Below the pieces are notes generated by a model. That model was given only the letters and a program-made list of their open reading frames with translations, was not told the origin of the DNA and made no database searches. A DNA stretch of 64,000 nt from Candidatus Geothrix odensensis. Lineage in GTDB: Bacteria; Acidobacteriota; Holophagae; Holophagales; Holophagaceae. The stretch covers positions 1-64,000 of the forward strand of contig JADKCH010000010.1 in assembly GCA_016714685.1 (NCBI GenBank). The letters are read 5' to 3'. The position numbers and the translations under genes are program-made. Numbering within the stretch: the stretch's first letter is position 1; the number at the start of each line of letters is the position of its first letter. Shown one piece after another: positions 1 through 9,986 of the stretch.

Positions 1-58
<58 letters not shown>

Positions 59-69
59 GTAGGGACTTG

Positions 70-97
70 AGTGTAGCAGGGATTGGGGGAAGGGCAA
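70..97 (-). promoter_or_regulatory. probable sigma-70 promoter of the initiator tRNA
   Basis: On the minus strand TTGCCC (complement of 92-97) and TACACT (complement of 70-75) are 16 nt apart, with a TG just upstream of the -10 box (extended -10). The -10 box ends 11 nt before the tRNA 5' end, a normal distance for a stable-RNA promoter. Assigned by eye. Confidence 0.55.
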
Positions 98-149
98 GGG
101 CGCAGGTCGGGCGGGACTTGGTATGCTCGACGGACGCTCGGGAGTATCG

Positions 150-2111
150 ATGGGACGGCGCTGGATCGCTCTGCTGGTGATGTTCGCCGCCGTTGGACTG
201 GCGGCGGGGCCGCGGACCTGGACGCCGGAGAAGTGGTTCGACAAGGCCCGGTCCCCCCGGATCGCGAACTACCGCATCGAGGCGACGCTGGACTTCGAGC
301 ACAAGACGCTGGAGGGACGGGAGACGATCTCCTGGCGCAATGCCGGCACGGCGCCGACGCAGGAGCTGCCGCTGCACCTCTACCTCAACGCGTTCAAGGG
401 GCCCCAGAGCCGGTTCGTGCAGGAGAGCGGGGGACGCCTGCGCATGGATCGACTGGACCGGCCCGCCGACCCGCAATCCTGGGGCTACTGCCGGCTCACC
501 AGCGTGCGGATGGAGGGGCGGGACCTGGAGGGGCACGACGGCGAGGATGAGACGGTGCGGTGGCTGAAGCTCCCGCGGGCGGTGCCGCCGGGCGAGACGA
601 TCCAGGTGGAGGTCACCTGGGAGAACCGCTATCCGAAGGTCTTCGCCCGCAGTGGTTGGGCCGGAGACTTCCTCATGTCGGGGCAGTGGTACCCCAAGGT
701 GGGCGTCTACCAGGGCGACCGCTGGAACTGCCACGCCTACCACGCCAACACGGAGTTCTTCGCGGACTTCGGCACCTACGACGTGACCCTGTCGCTGCCC
801 AACGCGCTGGGGCTGGCCCACACGGGGACCGCCATCCCCCATATCGACCCAGGGGGAGTGGAGCGCGATGCGGCCCAGGATCCCAAGCGACCCCTGAACT
901 TCCTCTGGCGGCTCCACGCCGAGGATGTGCATGACTTCGCCTGGGCCGTGCGTCCCAGCGCCAGCTGGCAGAAACCGGCGATGTACGAGTACCGCGGCAT
1001 CCAGGTCTTCTACTACATCAACGGGCCCAACCGGGGGAACTTCCAGCGGCAGCGCCGCGCGGTGGAGAGCGCGCTGCGCTGGAGCGAGGAGTGGTTCTTC
1101 AAGTACCCCTATCCGACCCTCACCGTGATCGACACGCCGAAGGAGGCCGGGGGCGCCGATGGGATGGAGTACCCCACGCTCATCACCGCCAGCTCCGTGG
1201 CCTTCGATCCCTTCGGGGTGCGGGCGCCCGAGCTGGTGGCCATGCATGAGTTCGGCCATCAGTACTTCTACGGGCTGCTGGCCAGCAATGAGTTCGAGGA
1301 GCCCTGGCTGGACGAAGGCCTCAGCAGCTGGTTCACCCACAAGGCCTTGGAACGGAGCTACCACGCCCTCCTGGGGGGGCGGCGGTTCCAGGTGGGGACG
1401 GACTTCGGGGAGTGGGCCGGGTACTGGCTCCTTCCGAGCGCCGATCCCCTCACCTGCTTCGGGTTCAATACCCTGAACCTCGAGAGCTACTTCATAACGG
1501 CCTACTCGAAGCCCACCCTGGTTCTCAACCAGCTCGAAGCCATGCTGGGCCGCCCGGTGATGGAACAGGTCCTGCGCGCCTATGCCCAGGAGATGGCCTT
1601 CCACCACCCGACGCGCCACGATTTCAGGCGCATCGCGGAGCGGGTATCCGGCCGGGACCTGAGTGGCTTCTGGCGGGATTTCGTGGAGGGGACCGAGGTT
1701 CTCGACTACGCCATTCGTGGCGTGAAGACGCGGGAGGTCACCCAGGGCGGCTGGCTCTTCTCGGACCAGGCGCCGGTCTTCGCCTCGCCCCAGCCGGCGG
1801 CTCCGGGCCGGGTCGGCTCCATCACGCTGGAGCGGAAGGGCGGCATCCGGGTTCCCATCACCCTCTGGGTGCGCCTGGAGAACAGGGAGGAGCAGCGGCT
1901 CGTATGGGATGGACAGGATCGCTGGATCACCTACGAGTTCGACTCACCCGTGGCCGCGGCGGTGCTGGATCCCGATGGCAACTACCCCATGCTCAAGGAC
2001 CGCCTCCACGCGAGCTACATCCCGAAGCCCGTGCGGCGCGGCTTCCACTACTGGGCGCAGATGGCCTGGGGCGCCGTGGCGGGCTGGCTGCAGGGCTGCG
2101 GCATCGGCTAG
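150..2111 (+). CDS. exported M1 family zinc metallopeptidase
   Basis: A 653-residue gluzincin. The zinc site is plain: HEFGH at residues 366-370 and the third ligand in WLDEG at residue 389, the HExxH-18-E spacing of family M1. An N-terminal hydrophobic segment (RRWIALLVMFAAVGLAAG) indicates export. The start at 150 is preferred over the in-frame ATG at 123 because GGAG lies 5 nt upstream and the signal peptide then begins at once. The N-terminal half is the beta-rich M1 domain and the C-terminal part is helical. It probably trims peptides in the periplasm or on the cell surface. It is divergent from the initiator tRNA; the substrate is unknown. Confidence 0.9.
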   Translation: MGRRWIALLVMFAAVGLAAGPRTWTPEKWFDKARSPRIANYRIEATLDFEHKTLEGRETISWRNAGTAPTQELPLHLYLNAFKGPQSRFVQESGGRLRMDRLDRPADPQSWGYCRLTSVRMEGRDLEGHDGEDETVRWLKLPRAVPPGETIQVEVTWENRYPKVFARSGWAGDFLMSGQWYPKVGVYQGDRWNCHAYHANTEFFADFGTYDVTLSLPNALGLAHTGTAIPHIDPGGVERDAAQDPKRPLNFLWRLHAEDVHDFAWAVRPSASWQKPAMYEYRGIQVFYYINGPNRGNFQRQRRAVESALRWSEEWFFKYPYPTLTVIDTPKEAGGADGMEYPTLITASSVAFDPFGVRAPELVAMHEFGHQYFYGLLASNEFEEPWLDEGLSSWFTHKALERSYHALLGGRRFQVGTDFGEWAGYWLLPSADPLTCFGFNTLNLESYFITAYSKPTLVLNQLEAMLGRPVMEQVLRAYAQEMAFHHPTRHDFRRIAERVSGRDLSGFWRDFVEGTEVLDYAIRGVKTREVTQGGWLFSDQAPVFASPQPAAPGRVGSITLERKGGIRVPITLWVRLENREEQRLVWDGQDRWITYEFDSPVAAAVLDPDGNYPMLKDRLHASYIPKPVRRGFHYWAQMAWGAVAGWLQGCGIG

Positions 2112-2124
2112 CAGGCCGAACCCC

Positions 2125-3084
2125 TCAGGGCCGCTTCGGCGCGGCGTCGCCCATGCGGATGGACCGGATGCCTCCCTGCCCATCCAGTTCGATGAGGATG
2201 GGGAACCACAGCAGGCCGATCCGCTCAAAGGCGGGCCGGCTGGTGGCAAAGTGGGCGGTGATCCCTGCGCGCTGCAGCCGCCGGGCCAGGTCCCTGCCTT
2301 CGGCCAGGAGGGCTTCCGGGAGGGAGGCATCCCGCTCCTCCTGGGCGCCGGAGGCGCTGGGGATGATCCAGGCCGTGCCGGGTGGCAGCGCTGGGAGTGC
2401 TTCCTCCCCAAGGGGACAGATCCAGACGCGGGAAGCCAGCTGGTCCAGGCCCAGGTCCCGGTAGTCCAGGCCCGGCAGCGTCCAGAGGCGCAGCACGGGC
2501 GAGGGACCGCCCAGGAGCCCGAAGAGTCCCTGGAAGGAGTGGTGGACGCCTTCCAACGAAGGATCTCCCGTGGGGCGGAGCGCTGCGAACCGAGATTCAT
2601 CCTGCTCGGCCAGGGCCCAGCACAGGGCATGGCGGAGGGCGTAGCCCCGGGTCAGCACCGGGCCGTCACGCAGCAGCCGGTCCTCCCAGGTGCGGCGCGT
2701 CGCCCGATCGAACGCCCCGGTCCGGACCCGGACCTGCCCCCACCGCCAGAGGGCCAGGGCGCTGCCGGCCTCCCGGAGGGAGAGGGCCTTGAGAGCCTGC
2801 TCAAGCTGTTCGTGGGGGATGGCCGCCAGGCGGCGGAGGCCCTCCACCTCCTGCCGCTCGCGACCCGAAAGGAAGGGACCGGTCGGCAGGCCTCCAGCGG
2901 GATCGAAGGTCGCCGCGCGCCTCAGCCACTGGTAGCGCAGGGCGGCCTGGCCCTTCAGTTCCTTCGGCATCAAGGGCAGGGGGTGCCCCCAATCGAAGGC
3001 CTCCAGCAGGGCCTCCTGGGCCTCGGGGCCGGTGGGTGCGGGCGCGCTGATGGCGGGGGGACTGGACTGCGGTGGGAGCGGCAT
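2125..3084 (-). CDS. uncharacterised protein, 319 aa
   Basis: I do not recognise a family. The protein is soluble, rich in Ala, Leu and Arg, with no signal peptide or membrane span. The first ~20 residues are Pro/Ala-rich and the rest is predicted largely helical, ending in a short beta-rich segment (HFATSRPAFERIGLLWFPI, ELDGQGGIRSIRMGD). The ATG has GAGG 4 nt upstream. Codon use matches its neighbours, and the frame is open for nearly a kilobase with third-position GC bias, so it is very likely real. It faces away from pyrF and ends 14 nt from the end of the M1 peptidase gene (convergent). Confidence 0.7.
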   Translation of the reverse strand: MPLPPQSSPPAISAPAPTGPEAQEALLEAFDWGHPLPLMPKELKGQAALRYQWLRRAATFDPAGGLPTGPFLSGRERQEVEGLRRLAAIPHEQLEQALKALSLREAGSALALWRWGQVRVRTGAFDRATRRTWEDRLLRDGPVLTRGYALRHALCWALAEQDESRFAALRPTGDPSLEGVHHSFQGLFGLLGGPSPVLRLWTLPGLDYRDLGLDQLASRVWICPLGEEALPALPPGTAWIIPSASGAQEERDASLPEALLAEGRDLARRLQRAGITAHFATSRPAFERIGLLWFPILIELDGQGGIRSIRMGDAAPKRP

Positions 3085-3134
3085 GGCGCCTCGCTTGATG
3101 GCAAACTGGTCCTCCGCATCATACGGGAGTCCCC

Positions 3135-3860
3135 TTGTCCGCCTCCGCCTTGAATCTTTCGCCCCGCGAGCGCCTCGTGGTGGCCCTGGATGTCCCCACG
3201 GCCAAGGAGGCCCTGGCCATGGCCGAGCGGCTGTCGGGCCGCGTGGGAATGCTGAAGGTGGGCCTGGAGCTCTTCTGTGCCGAGGGACCGGCCTTCGTGA
3301 AGGAACTGCAGGCGCGGGTGCCCGTCTTCCTCGACCTCAAGCTGCACGACATTCCCACCACGGTCCGGCGCGCCCTGGAGGCCGTGCTGAAGCTCGACCC
3401 GCGCCTGGTGAACGTCCACGCCCAGGGCGGGCCGGCCATGCTGGAGGCGGCGGTGGAGGCCGTCCGCGCCCACCAGGCCGCCGGGGGTCGCACGGAGCTG
3501 CTGGCCGTGACCGTGCTGACCAGCCTGGACCGGGAGGCCCTGGCGGCCCTGGGCCATGCCGGCCAGCCCGAAGATCTCGCGCTGGCCTACGCGCGACTCG
3601 CCCACCGGGCCGGCTGCGCCGGTGTCGTGTGCTCCGCCTGGGAGGCCGCGACCATCCGCGACGCCTGCGGAGAGTCCTTCCATCGCCTGACGCCGGGAAT
3701 CCGGCCGACCGGGGCCGCCACCCAGGACCAGGCCCGGGTCATGACGCCCGCCCAGGCCCTGAAGCAGGGCTCGACCTGGCTGGTGGTGGGACGCCCCATC
3801 ACCCATGCCCCGGATCCGGCGGCGGCGGCCGAAGCCATCGTGGCCGAGATGGACATCTGA
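3135..3860 (+). CDS. pyrF: orotidine 5'-phosphate decarboxylase
   Basis: Catalyses the last step of de novo UMP synthesis, OMP to UMP plus CO2. The 241-residue length and the motifs are those of the short bacterial enzyme: LVVALDVP near the N-terminus, the catalytic block FLDLKLHDIPTTV (Asp-Lys-Asp network, Lys in DLKLHD) around residue 74-86, and the phosphate-binding LTPGIRP and VVGRPIT segments at the C-terminus. The start is TTG at 3135 with GGGAG six nt upstream. The next gene starts inside the stop codon (TGATG), so the two are coupled. Confidence 0.95.
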   Translation: MSASALNLSPRERLVVALDVPTAKEALAMAERLSGRVGMLKVGLELFCAEGPAFVKELQARVPVFLDLKLHDIPTTVRRALEAVLKLDPRLVNVHAQGGPAMLEAAVEAVRAHQAAGGRTELLAVTVLTSLDREALAALGHAGQPEDLALAYARLAHRAGCAGVVCSAWEAATIRDACGESFHRLTPGIRPTGAATQDQARVMTPAQALKQGSTWLVVGRPITHAPDPAAAAEAIVAEMDI

Positions 3861-4402
3861 TGTCGGCTGGCTCGCCCCTCGTCTTCCGCCCCTCCTTCGC
3901 CCAGCGGGCCATGGCCATGCTGCTCTTCGCGGGCTCTTGGCTGGTGGGCGTCCGGGCCCTGGCCCAGATCATGGAACGGCTCCCGGTGCTGCGGGCCTCG
4001 CTGAAGGTGGCCGAGGCGGCGGGGGAGCCCACCTGGTCCTTCTGGGTGGCCGTCACGGCGGCCTTCGGCGCGGTGGTGGCCGGCAGCCTGCTGCTGCTGG
4101 GCACCCTGCTGGGCGTGCTGATGGTGGAGGGTTCCCAGGTGCTGGTGGATGACCTGGGCCTGTCGGTGGAGCACAACGCCCTGCCGACGCCCCTCGCCCG
4201 GCGGCTGGGGGCGGGGCGACTCCTCTGGAAGCAGGTGTCCCGCATCGAGCGGTCGGGCCCCTTCTTCGTGTTGCGGGGCGGGGGGGAAGCCAGCACCACG
4301 CTGAGGAAGGATCCCAACCTGCGCTTCCTCATGGTGGAGGAACTGGAGCGGCTGGTGCTCATGATCCTGGAGCGCAGCCCGCACATCCGGCACGAGGACT
4401 GA
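3860..4402 (+). CDS. two-span membrane protein with PH-like C-terminal domain
   Basis: A 180-residue protein with two hydrophobic spans (about residues 14-34 and 57-80) followed by a cytosolic, beta-rich stretch that reads like a small pleckstrin-like (bPH) domain: QVLVDDLGLSVEH, RLLWKQVSRIERSG, PFFVLRGGG. This layout is common in bacterial membrane proteins of unknown role. Its ATG overlaps the pyrF stop by one base, and its own stop overlaps the ATG of the decayed pnuC-like gene, so the three were probably one transcript. Function not assigned. Confidence 0.75.
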   Translation: MSAGSPLVFRPSFAQRAMAMLLFAGSWLVGVRALAQIMERLPVLRASLKVAEAAGEPTWSFWVAVTAAFGAVVAGSLLLLGTLLGVLMVEGSQVLVDDLGLSVEHNALPTPLARRLGAGRLLWKQVSRIERSGPFFVLRGGGEASTTLRKDPNLRFLMVEELERLVLMILERSPHIRHED

Positions 4403-4645
4403 TGCCGAGCTGGATGGAGGTGTTCGGCTTCGTCACCGGGGCGGCCTGCGTGGCCCTGCTGGTGGCCGAACATCGAGAACTGGCCCGAGTGGATCGTAGC
4501 CAATGACATCTCCGTGGGCCTGCTGATCACCAAGGGGCCGTATGTCACCAGCGGCCCGTACCTCGTGTACCAGGTGCTCTGCGCGATGGGGCTGCTTGAG
4601 TGGCGGCGGGCGCTTCAGCGCGAAGCTACATCTTCGGCCGGCTGA
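4402..4645 (+). pseudogene. pnuC: pnuC-like nicotinamide riboside transporter remnant with internal deletion
   Basis: The first frame reads MPSWMEVFGFVTGAACVALLV, like the first membrane span of PnuC. After 4468 the matching sequence continues in another frame with NIENWPEWIVANDISVGLL, KGPYVTSGPYLVYQVL and MGLLEWRRA, which resembles the last two spans of PnuC. PnuC is normally about 200 residues with seven spans; here the middle, about 100 residues, is missing and the join is out of frame. The first frame stops at 4506. The remnant runs 20 nt into the 3' end of the opposite radical SAM gene. Recognition is from memory of the family; the deletion reading is inference. Confidence 0.6.
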
Positions 4646-6281
4646 GGAAGGCCTCGGCCCCTTTCATCTCGGCGGTGGGCCCGTGGGCGGGCTTCTTCGT
4701 CCGGATCCTGGCCTGCTTCATGCCCCAGAGTCCGGCCAGTTCCGTGGCCTCGGGATTGCCGTGCGCCAGGGCCAGGACTTCGGCGAGGTCGCCCCGGGCC
4801 TTGTCGATCTGGCCCACCTTCTCCCGCAGGAGGGCCCGCTTCATGAAACCCCAGGGGTTGGCGGGTTCCCTGGCGATGATCTCGGCGTACTCGGCCTCGG
4901 CCTCGGTCCAGCGGCCTTCTTCCTCGGCGGCCTCGCCGCAGAGCAGGTTGGTGACGGCGCAGAAGCCCAGCCACTGCTTCTGCTGGGCGAACTCGGCAGC
5001 GCTGAAGCGGGATTTTGCCTTGGCCCGCTGGGCGGCCTGGTCCAGGTGGCGCAGGGCCTTTTCCGTGTGGCCGTCCACCCGGGCGAAAATTTCCGCATCG
5101 CCGCTGGCCCGGTAGAAGTCCTTCTGGATGCGGCCCTCGGCGCGGTACTGGTCGAACATCCGCGTGCCGGGGTAGAGGGCCAGCGGGCTGATCTGGCAGT
5201 CGCTGGGCCGGGTGTCGCGGATGAAGGTGGCGCTCTCCTCCACGTCGGCCCAGGTCTCGCCGGGGATGCCGGTGATGAGGTAGATGCCCAGGTTCATGCC
5301 CACCTTGCGCACCAGGTCCAGGGCGCGCCGGGCATGGCGGAGGTTGGTGCCCTTGTCCAGGAGCTGCAGCACCCGCTCGCTGCCGTGCTCGACGCCGAAC
5401 TGCATGAACTCGCAGCCCGCCCGCTTCATGGCCACCAGGCGATCCTCGTCCACCAGGTTGACGCGGCTCTGGCAGTTCCACAGGGGGTGGAGGCCACTGC
5501 CCTGGATGCCGTCCATGAGCTTGAGCACCCGATCCCGGTTGGCGGTGAAGGTGTCGTCCCGGAAGCTGAAGTAGGTGAGGCCGTGGCGTTCGCGCAGCAG
5601 GCGCATCTCGCGCAGCACGGACTCGGCGCTGCGGAAGCGGATGGAGGTTCCCCAGAACTCCGGGGTGTTGCAGAAGTTGCAGGTGGCGGGGCAGCCGCGG
5701 CTGGAGCTCAGGTAGGCCAGCTGGCCCACGTCGTTGAGGAAGTCGGCCTCCAGGTGCTCGGCGGGGACGCCGACGGCATCCAGGTCCTCCAGCGGGGGCT
5801 GGGGCAGGGTGCGGCCCTCGCGCAGGATCAGCCCCGGGGTGCGCCGCCACAGGTCCGAGCCGGGAGCGGTCCGCAGGCGCTCGACGAGGCCCAGGAGCAC
5901 GGTCTCGCCCTCCCCTTGCACGATGGCATCCAGGGCGGGGCAGTCCTCGAAGACTTCCTCGGCCAGGTGGGTGGGATGGGGACCCCCCGCCAGGAGAATC
6001 GCGCTCGGGCAGGCCTCCCGGGCCCAGGTCAGCAGCTCATAGGAGCGCTTGCGGTTGAAGGTGAACATGGAGATGCCCAGCACGGCCGGATCCTGGGCCC
6101 GGAAGTAGGCCAGGACTTCCTTCCGGCCCTTGCCGCTCAGGTTGGCCACCCGGCAGGGGAATGACCGGGATTTGAGCATGGCCTGCAGGTAGCCGAGACC
6201 AATGGGAAGGAAGGTCATCCACTCGTCCCCGAAGCCGCTCCGGGGGGCGCTGTAGGCGAGAAGGGTCCGGTGCGGGGTCAT
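4626..6281 (-). CDS. B12-binding-domain radical SAM protein
   Basis: A 551-residue protein. The N-terminal ~150 residues form a Rossmann-like B12-binding-type domain (FLPIGLGYLQAML, VLGISMFTFN, LLAGGPHPT, DAIVQGEGE). The radical SAM core follows with the 4Fe-4S motif CPATCNFC (CxxxCxxC) around residue 200 and the downstream FRDDTF, FGVEHGSERVL and ITGIPGET segments of this superfamily. The C-terminal ~120 residues look like a TPR-type helical tail. Such proteins carry out methylations or other radical modifications; the substrate cannot be read from sequence. It is divergent from the PilZ gene at 6356. Confidence 0.88.
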   Translation of the reverse strand: MTPHRTLLAYSAPRSGFGDEWMTFLPIGLGYLQAMLKSRSFPCRVANLSGKGRKEVLAYFRAQDPAVLGISMFTFNRKRSYELLTWAREACPSAILLAGGPHPTHLAEEVFEDCPALDAIVQGEGETVLLGLVERLRTAPGSDLWRRTPGLILREGRTLPQPPLEDLDAVGVPAEHLEADFLNDVGQLAYLSSSRGCPATCNFCNTPEFWGTSIRFRSAESVLREMRLLRERHGLTYFSFRDDTFTANRDRVLKLMDGIQGSGLHPLWNCQSRVNLVDEDRLVAMKRAGCEFMQFGVEHGSERVLQLLDKGTNLRHARRALDLVRKVGMNLGIYLITGIPGETWADVEESATFIRDTRPSDCQISPLALYPGTRMFDQYRAEGRIQKDFYRASGDAEIFARVDGHTEKALRHLDQAAQRAKAKSRFSAAEFAQQKQWLGFCAVTNLLCGEAAEEEGRWTEAEAEYAEIIAREPANPWGFMKRALLREKVGQIDKARGDLAEVLALAHGNPEATELAGLWGMKQARIRTKKPAHGPTAEMKGAEAFLSRPKM

Positions 6282-6355
6282 GGGGTCCGAAAGCAGGGCT
6301 TTCCAGTGTAGGGGACGGAATCCATGATGGGAGCACGAACACTTTTGGAGGCGCC

Positions 6356-7495
6356 TTGGTCGGCAACCTGATCCGGAATTCGGAGACCATCCTGGAGATC
6401 TTCCAGCGCGCCTGCAATCGCCGCGAGCTGCTGATCCTGGTGACGCCCTACCTCCGGTTCGAGTCGTCTTTCGTCAGGGTCGACGGCTCCGAGTTCCACG
6501 TCGTCGCGACCATGGGCCAGGAGGATGCCACCTACGGCTTGCGCAACGCCGGGTTGAAACTGCGGTTCCCCCACGGAGTCAGCTTCCTGGAGGCGCCCAC
6601 GGAGATGAAGGGCTTCGGCATGTACGACGGCCGGCGCACCCTGCGCCTGCGGCTGCCGGAGGTGCTCCAGGAAGAGGATCACCGGGGCTCGTACCGCGTG
6701 GACCGGGTGGGCCGGATCCCCGTCACCTTCAGCACCCCCAAATACGACCTGATCGTGGGGACCCTCGTGAACATCAGCACCACCGGCGCCCGGATCTACA
6801 GCAGCCGGGACTTCCTGGAGGGGGAGCTGGAGCCGGGGCAGGACATGGCCGTCACCATCCAGGTCACGGACCAGATCCGCATCAACACCAAGGTGAAGCT
6901 GCGCCATGTGCAGGGCCGCACCTTTGGCGTGGAATACCGCCCCCAGCTGGACGAGCAAGTCCTGCCCCTGCTGTCGCGCTGGGTCTTCGAGAAGCGGGAG
7001 GAGGATCTCGAGCGGATCGCGCAGCGCGGCGTGGAGACCTCCGCCCCTTCCGGCAGTACGAAGGTGGTGCCAGCTCGCCCGGCCGGCCTGGTCCTGGTCT
7101 CCGGAGATGCCGTCCTGGAAGAGACGCTCCAGGGCCTGCTGGGCGGGCTCCAGCCGCTCAAGCGGGTGCCCCCCACCATGGCGGCCCTGAAAGATGTGCT
7201 GAACCTGAGGCCGGCCCTGGTGCTCTACCATCTGCCCAGCCTCAGCCTGGACGAGCGTCGCCGGCTCAAGCCCATGGTCGAGAGCATCCAGGGGCGGGTG
7301 CCCTTCCTGCTCCTCGGGACCGGCGTGGAGGGCGGGGCCCTGCTCGAACTGGGCACGGAGCTCAAGGCCGCGGTGTCCATCGTGTTCAACCCGGAGCGCG
7401 GCACCTTCTTCCAGCGTCTGGTCCAGGGGGTCCTGCGCCGCACCTACGAGGGCGGGGAATCCCCCATGGCGCCCATGGAACCCCAGGCCCCCTGA
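6356..7495 (+). CDS. PilZ-domain protein with response-regulator-like C-terminal region
   Basis: A 379-residue protein. The middle part carries the c-di-GMP-binding PilZ signature: RGSYRVDR (the RxxxR box) near residue 120, then STTGARI (the D/NxSxxG-type box). The preceding ~110 residues fit a YcgR-like N-terminal domain. After residue ~250 there is a receiver-like fold (LVLVSGDAVLEETLQGLLG, RPALVLYHLP, VPFLLLGTG) lacking the usual phospho-acceptor Asp. Start TTG at 6356 has GGAG five nt upstream. Likely a c-di-GMP effector for motility or surface behaviour; the partner is unknown. Confidence 0.82.
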   Translation: MVGNLIRNSETILEIFQRACNRRELLILVTPYLRFESSFVRVDGSEFHVVATMGQEDATYGLRNAGLKLRFPHGVSFLEAPTEMKGFGMYDGRRTLRLRLPEVLQEEDHRGSYRVDRVGRIPVTFSTPKYDLIVGTLVNISTTGARIYSSRDFLEGELEPGQDMAVTIQVTDQIRINTKVKLRHVQGRTFGVEYRPQLDEQVLPLLSRWVFEKREEDLERIAQRGVETSAPSGSTKVVPARPAGLVLVSGDAVLEETLQGLLGGLQPLKRVPPTMAALKDVLNLRPALVLYHLPSLSLDERRRLKPMVESIQGRVPFLLLGTGVEGGALLELGTELKAAVSIVFNPERGTFFQRLVQGVLRRTYEGGESPMAPMEPQAP

Positions 7496-7556
7496 CGGAT
7501 GTCAAGGCTCGTTCGGCCCGGGCCGGACAGGTAGAATCAAGGCTTCCGGAGCCTCC

Positions 7557-9856
7557 ATGTCCGCTGCCCACGAACCGGCTGTCACCGAAACCCTGGCCCT
7601 GGAGCTGGGGCTGTCGAAGGACGAGTGGCAGGTGATCCTGCGGCTCCTGGATGGGCGCCTGCCCACCTACCCAGAGCTGGGGGTGTTCAGCGCCATGTGG
7701 AGTGAGCACTGCTCCTACAAATCCAGCCGCATCCACCTGAAGAACCTGCCCACCGAGGGCCCCCGGGTCATCGAGGGTCCTGGCGAGAACGCCGGTGTGG
7801 TGGACATCGGCGACGGGTGGGCCGTGGCCTTCAAGATGGAGAGCCACAACCACCCCAGCTTCATCGAGCCCTACCAGGGCGCCGCCACCGGCGTGGGCGG
7901 CATCCTGCGCGACGTGTTCACCATGGGCGCCCGGCCCCTGGCCAACCTCAACAGCCTGCGCTTCGGAGACATCGACGCTCCGCGCATGAAGGGCCTCGTC
8001 AAGGGGGTGGCGGCGGGCATCGCGGGCTACGGCAACTGCATGGGGATCCCCATGCTGGGCGGGGACTGCGCCTTCGACGCCAGCTACAACGGCAACATCC
8101 TCGTGAACGCCTTCACCCTGGGCGTGCTGCGCAGCGACAAGGTCTTCAAGGGCTTCGCCTCGGGCGTGGGCAACAAGGTGATGTACATCGGATCCAAGAC
8201 GGGCCGCGACGGCATCCACGGCGCCAGCATGGCCTCGGCGGAGTTCGGCGAGGGCAGCGAGGAGAAGCGCCCCACGGTGCAGGTGGGCGATCCCTTCACC
8301 GAGAAGCTGCTGCTGGAAGCCTGCCTGGAGATCTTCAAGACCGACTGGGTCATCGGCATCCAGGACATGGGCGCCGCGGGCCTGACCTCCAGCAGCTTCG
8401 AGATGGCCAGCCGCGCCGGCACGGGTCTGGAGATCCGCCTGGACCAGGTGCCCCAGCGCGAGGAGGGCATGACGCCCTTCGAGCTCATGCTCAGCGAAAG
8501 CCAGGAGCGCATGCTGCTGGTGGCCCGCCCGGCTGTGAGCCGAACATCATTCAAGTGCTGCACAAGTGGGGCCTGGACGCCTGCGTGGTGGGCGAGGTCA
8601 CCGATAGCGGCCGCTTCATCGGCAGCTGGCACGGCGCGCCCGTCATCAACCTGCCCATCCAGCCCCTGGTGGATGCGGCGCCCAAGTACGACCGGCCCCG
8701 CTCACGCCCGGGCTATCTGGATGTGGTGGCCGCCGCGCCGCTGCCCTCGGACCTCAAGCCCGCCGAGGTGGAACGCACCCTGCGCCAGCTCCTCCAGCAG
8801 CCCACGGTGGCCAGCAAGCGCTGGATCTTCGAGCAGTACGACGGCACCGTGCGCAGCAACACCCTGCTGGGCATGGGGCGTGGCGACGCGGGGCTCATCC
8901 GGGTCAAGGACGAGGCGGGCCAGGACACAGGCAAGGCCGTGGCCATGTCGAGCGACTGCAACAGCCGCTTCTGCTACCTGGATCCCTTCTGGGGCGCCGC
9001 CCACGCCGTGGCCGAGGCCTGCCGCAACCTGGCCTGCGTGGGCGCCGAGCCCATCGGCCTCACGGACTGCCTCAACTACGGCAACCCCGAGAAGCCCGAG
9101 AACATGTGGACCTTCGAGCAGGGCTGCCTGGGCATCCGCCAGGCCTGCCTGGCCCTCGACGTGCCCATCGTCAGCGGCAACGTCAGCCTCTACAACGACA
9201 CCGAAGGCCAGAGCATCTTCCCCACGCCGATGATCGCGGCGGTGGGCCTCATCGAAGACTGCGGGGGGCAGGTGGCCCTCGATGCGTCGGATGCCACGGC
9301 CCTGTCCAAGGTGGGCAACCGCATCTGCGGTTCCGGCTTCCGCGCCGCCCACGACGGCATCTTCCTCCTGGGCGAGACCCGAGATGAGCTGGGTGGCAGC
9401 GAGTATCTCAAGCTCCGCACGGGCAAGGTGGAGGGCGCCTGCCCCGAGCTGCGCCTGGACGAGGAACTGCGCCTGCAGGCCTGCGTGCGCGAGGGCATCC
9501 GCCTGGGCCTCATCCGCAGCGCCCACGACACCAGCGAGGGCGGCCTGCTGACGACGGTGCTGGAGAGTGCCTTTGGTGGAGGGATGGGCTGCCAGCTCAT
9601 GTTGACGAAGGGTGCCCTGCGCCTGGACAGCCTGCTGTTCGGCGAATCCGTGGGCCGCATCGTGGTCAGTGTCAGCGCCGAAGGTGAGGGCAGCCTGGCC
9701 ACCCTCTGCGCCACGCACCGCGTGCCCTTCGCCAAGATCGGCACCACCGGTGGTTCGCGCGTCACGGTCGCCGTGGACGGCCAGCCCCTTCTGGATGCCG
9801 ACGCCGCCGAGCTGAAGGGGCTATACGCCAACGCGCTGGAAGCGGCCCTGGGCTGA
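7557..9856 (+). CDS. purL: phosphoribosylformylglycinamidine synthase, small PurL (frame interrupted at ~8530)
   Basis: FGAM synthase catalytic subunit of purine synthesis, of the small PurL type (about 766 residues once joined) that works with PurS and PurQ, both present at 18.5-19.4 kb. Diagnostic segments are FSAMWSEHCSYKSS, MESHNHPSFIEPYQGAATGVGGI and IQDMGAAGLTSSS in the first frame, and SDCNSRFCYLDPFWG, SGNVSLYNDTEG and SAHDTSEGG in the second. The switch is at 8526-8533: adding one C or G to the run restores ARPGCEPNIIQVLHKWG. The gene is needed for growth without purines, so a sequencing error is the best explanation. Its ATG has GGAG only 6 nt away, in the sequence ccggagcctcc. Confidence 0.93.
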
Positions 9857-9986
9857 TTCCGTAGACACTGAGTCCCCTACCCGAAGTCCCTCCAGCGGCC
9901 CCTGCTCCTGCTCGGCTGTCCCTTCCTGGGCAGGGGTCTGCGGTTCATCCCCCGCCTCGAGTTCAGCCCGGGGCTGGGCCCGCGGG

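Noticed and set aside
7557..9856. Two separate genes for the two halves of PurL
   Set aside because: The halves join exactly in the middle of a conserved domain with one base added, and the second has no start or ribosome-binding site.
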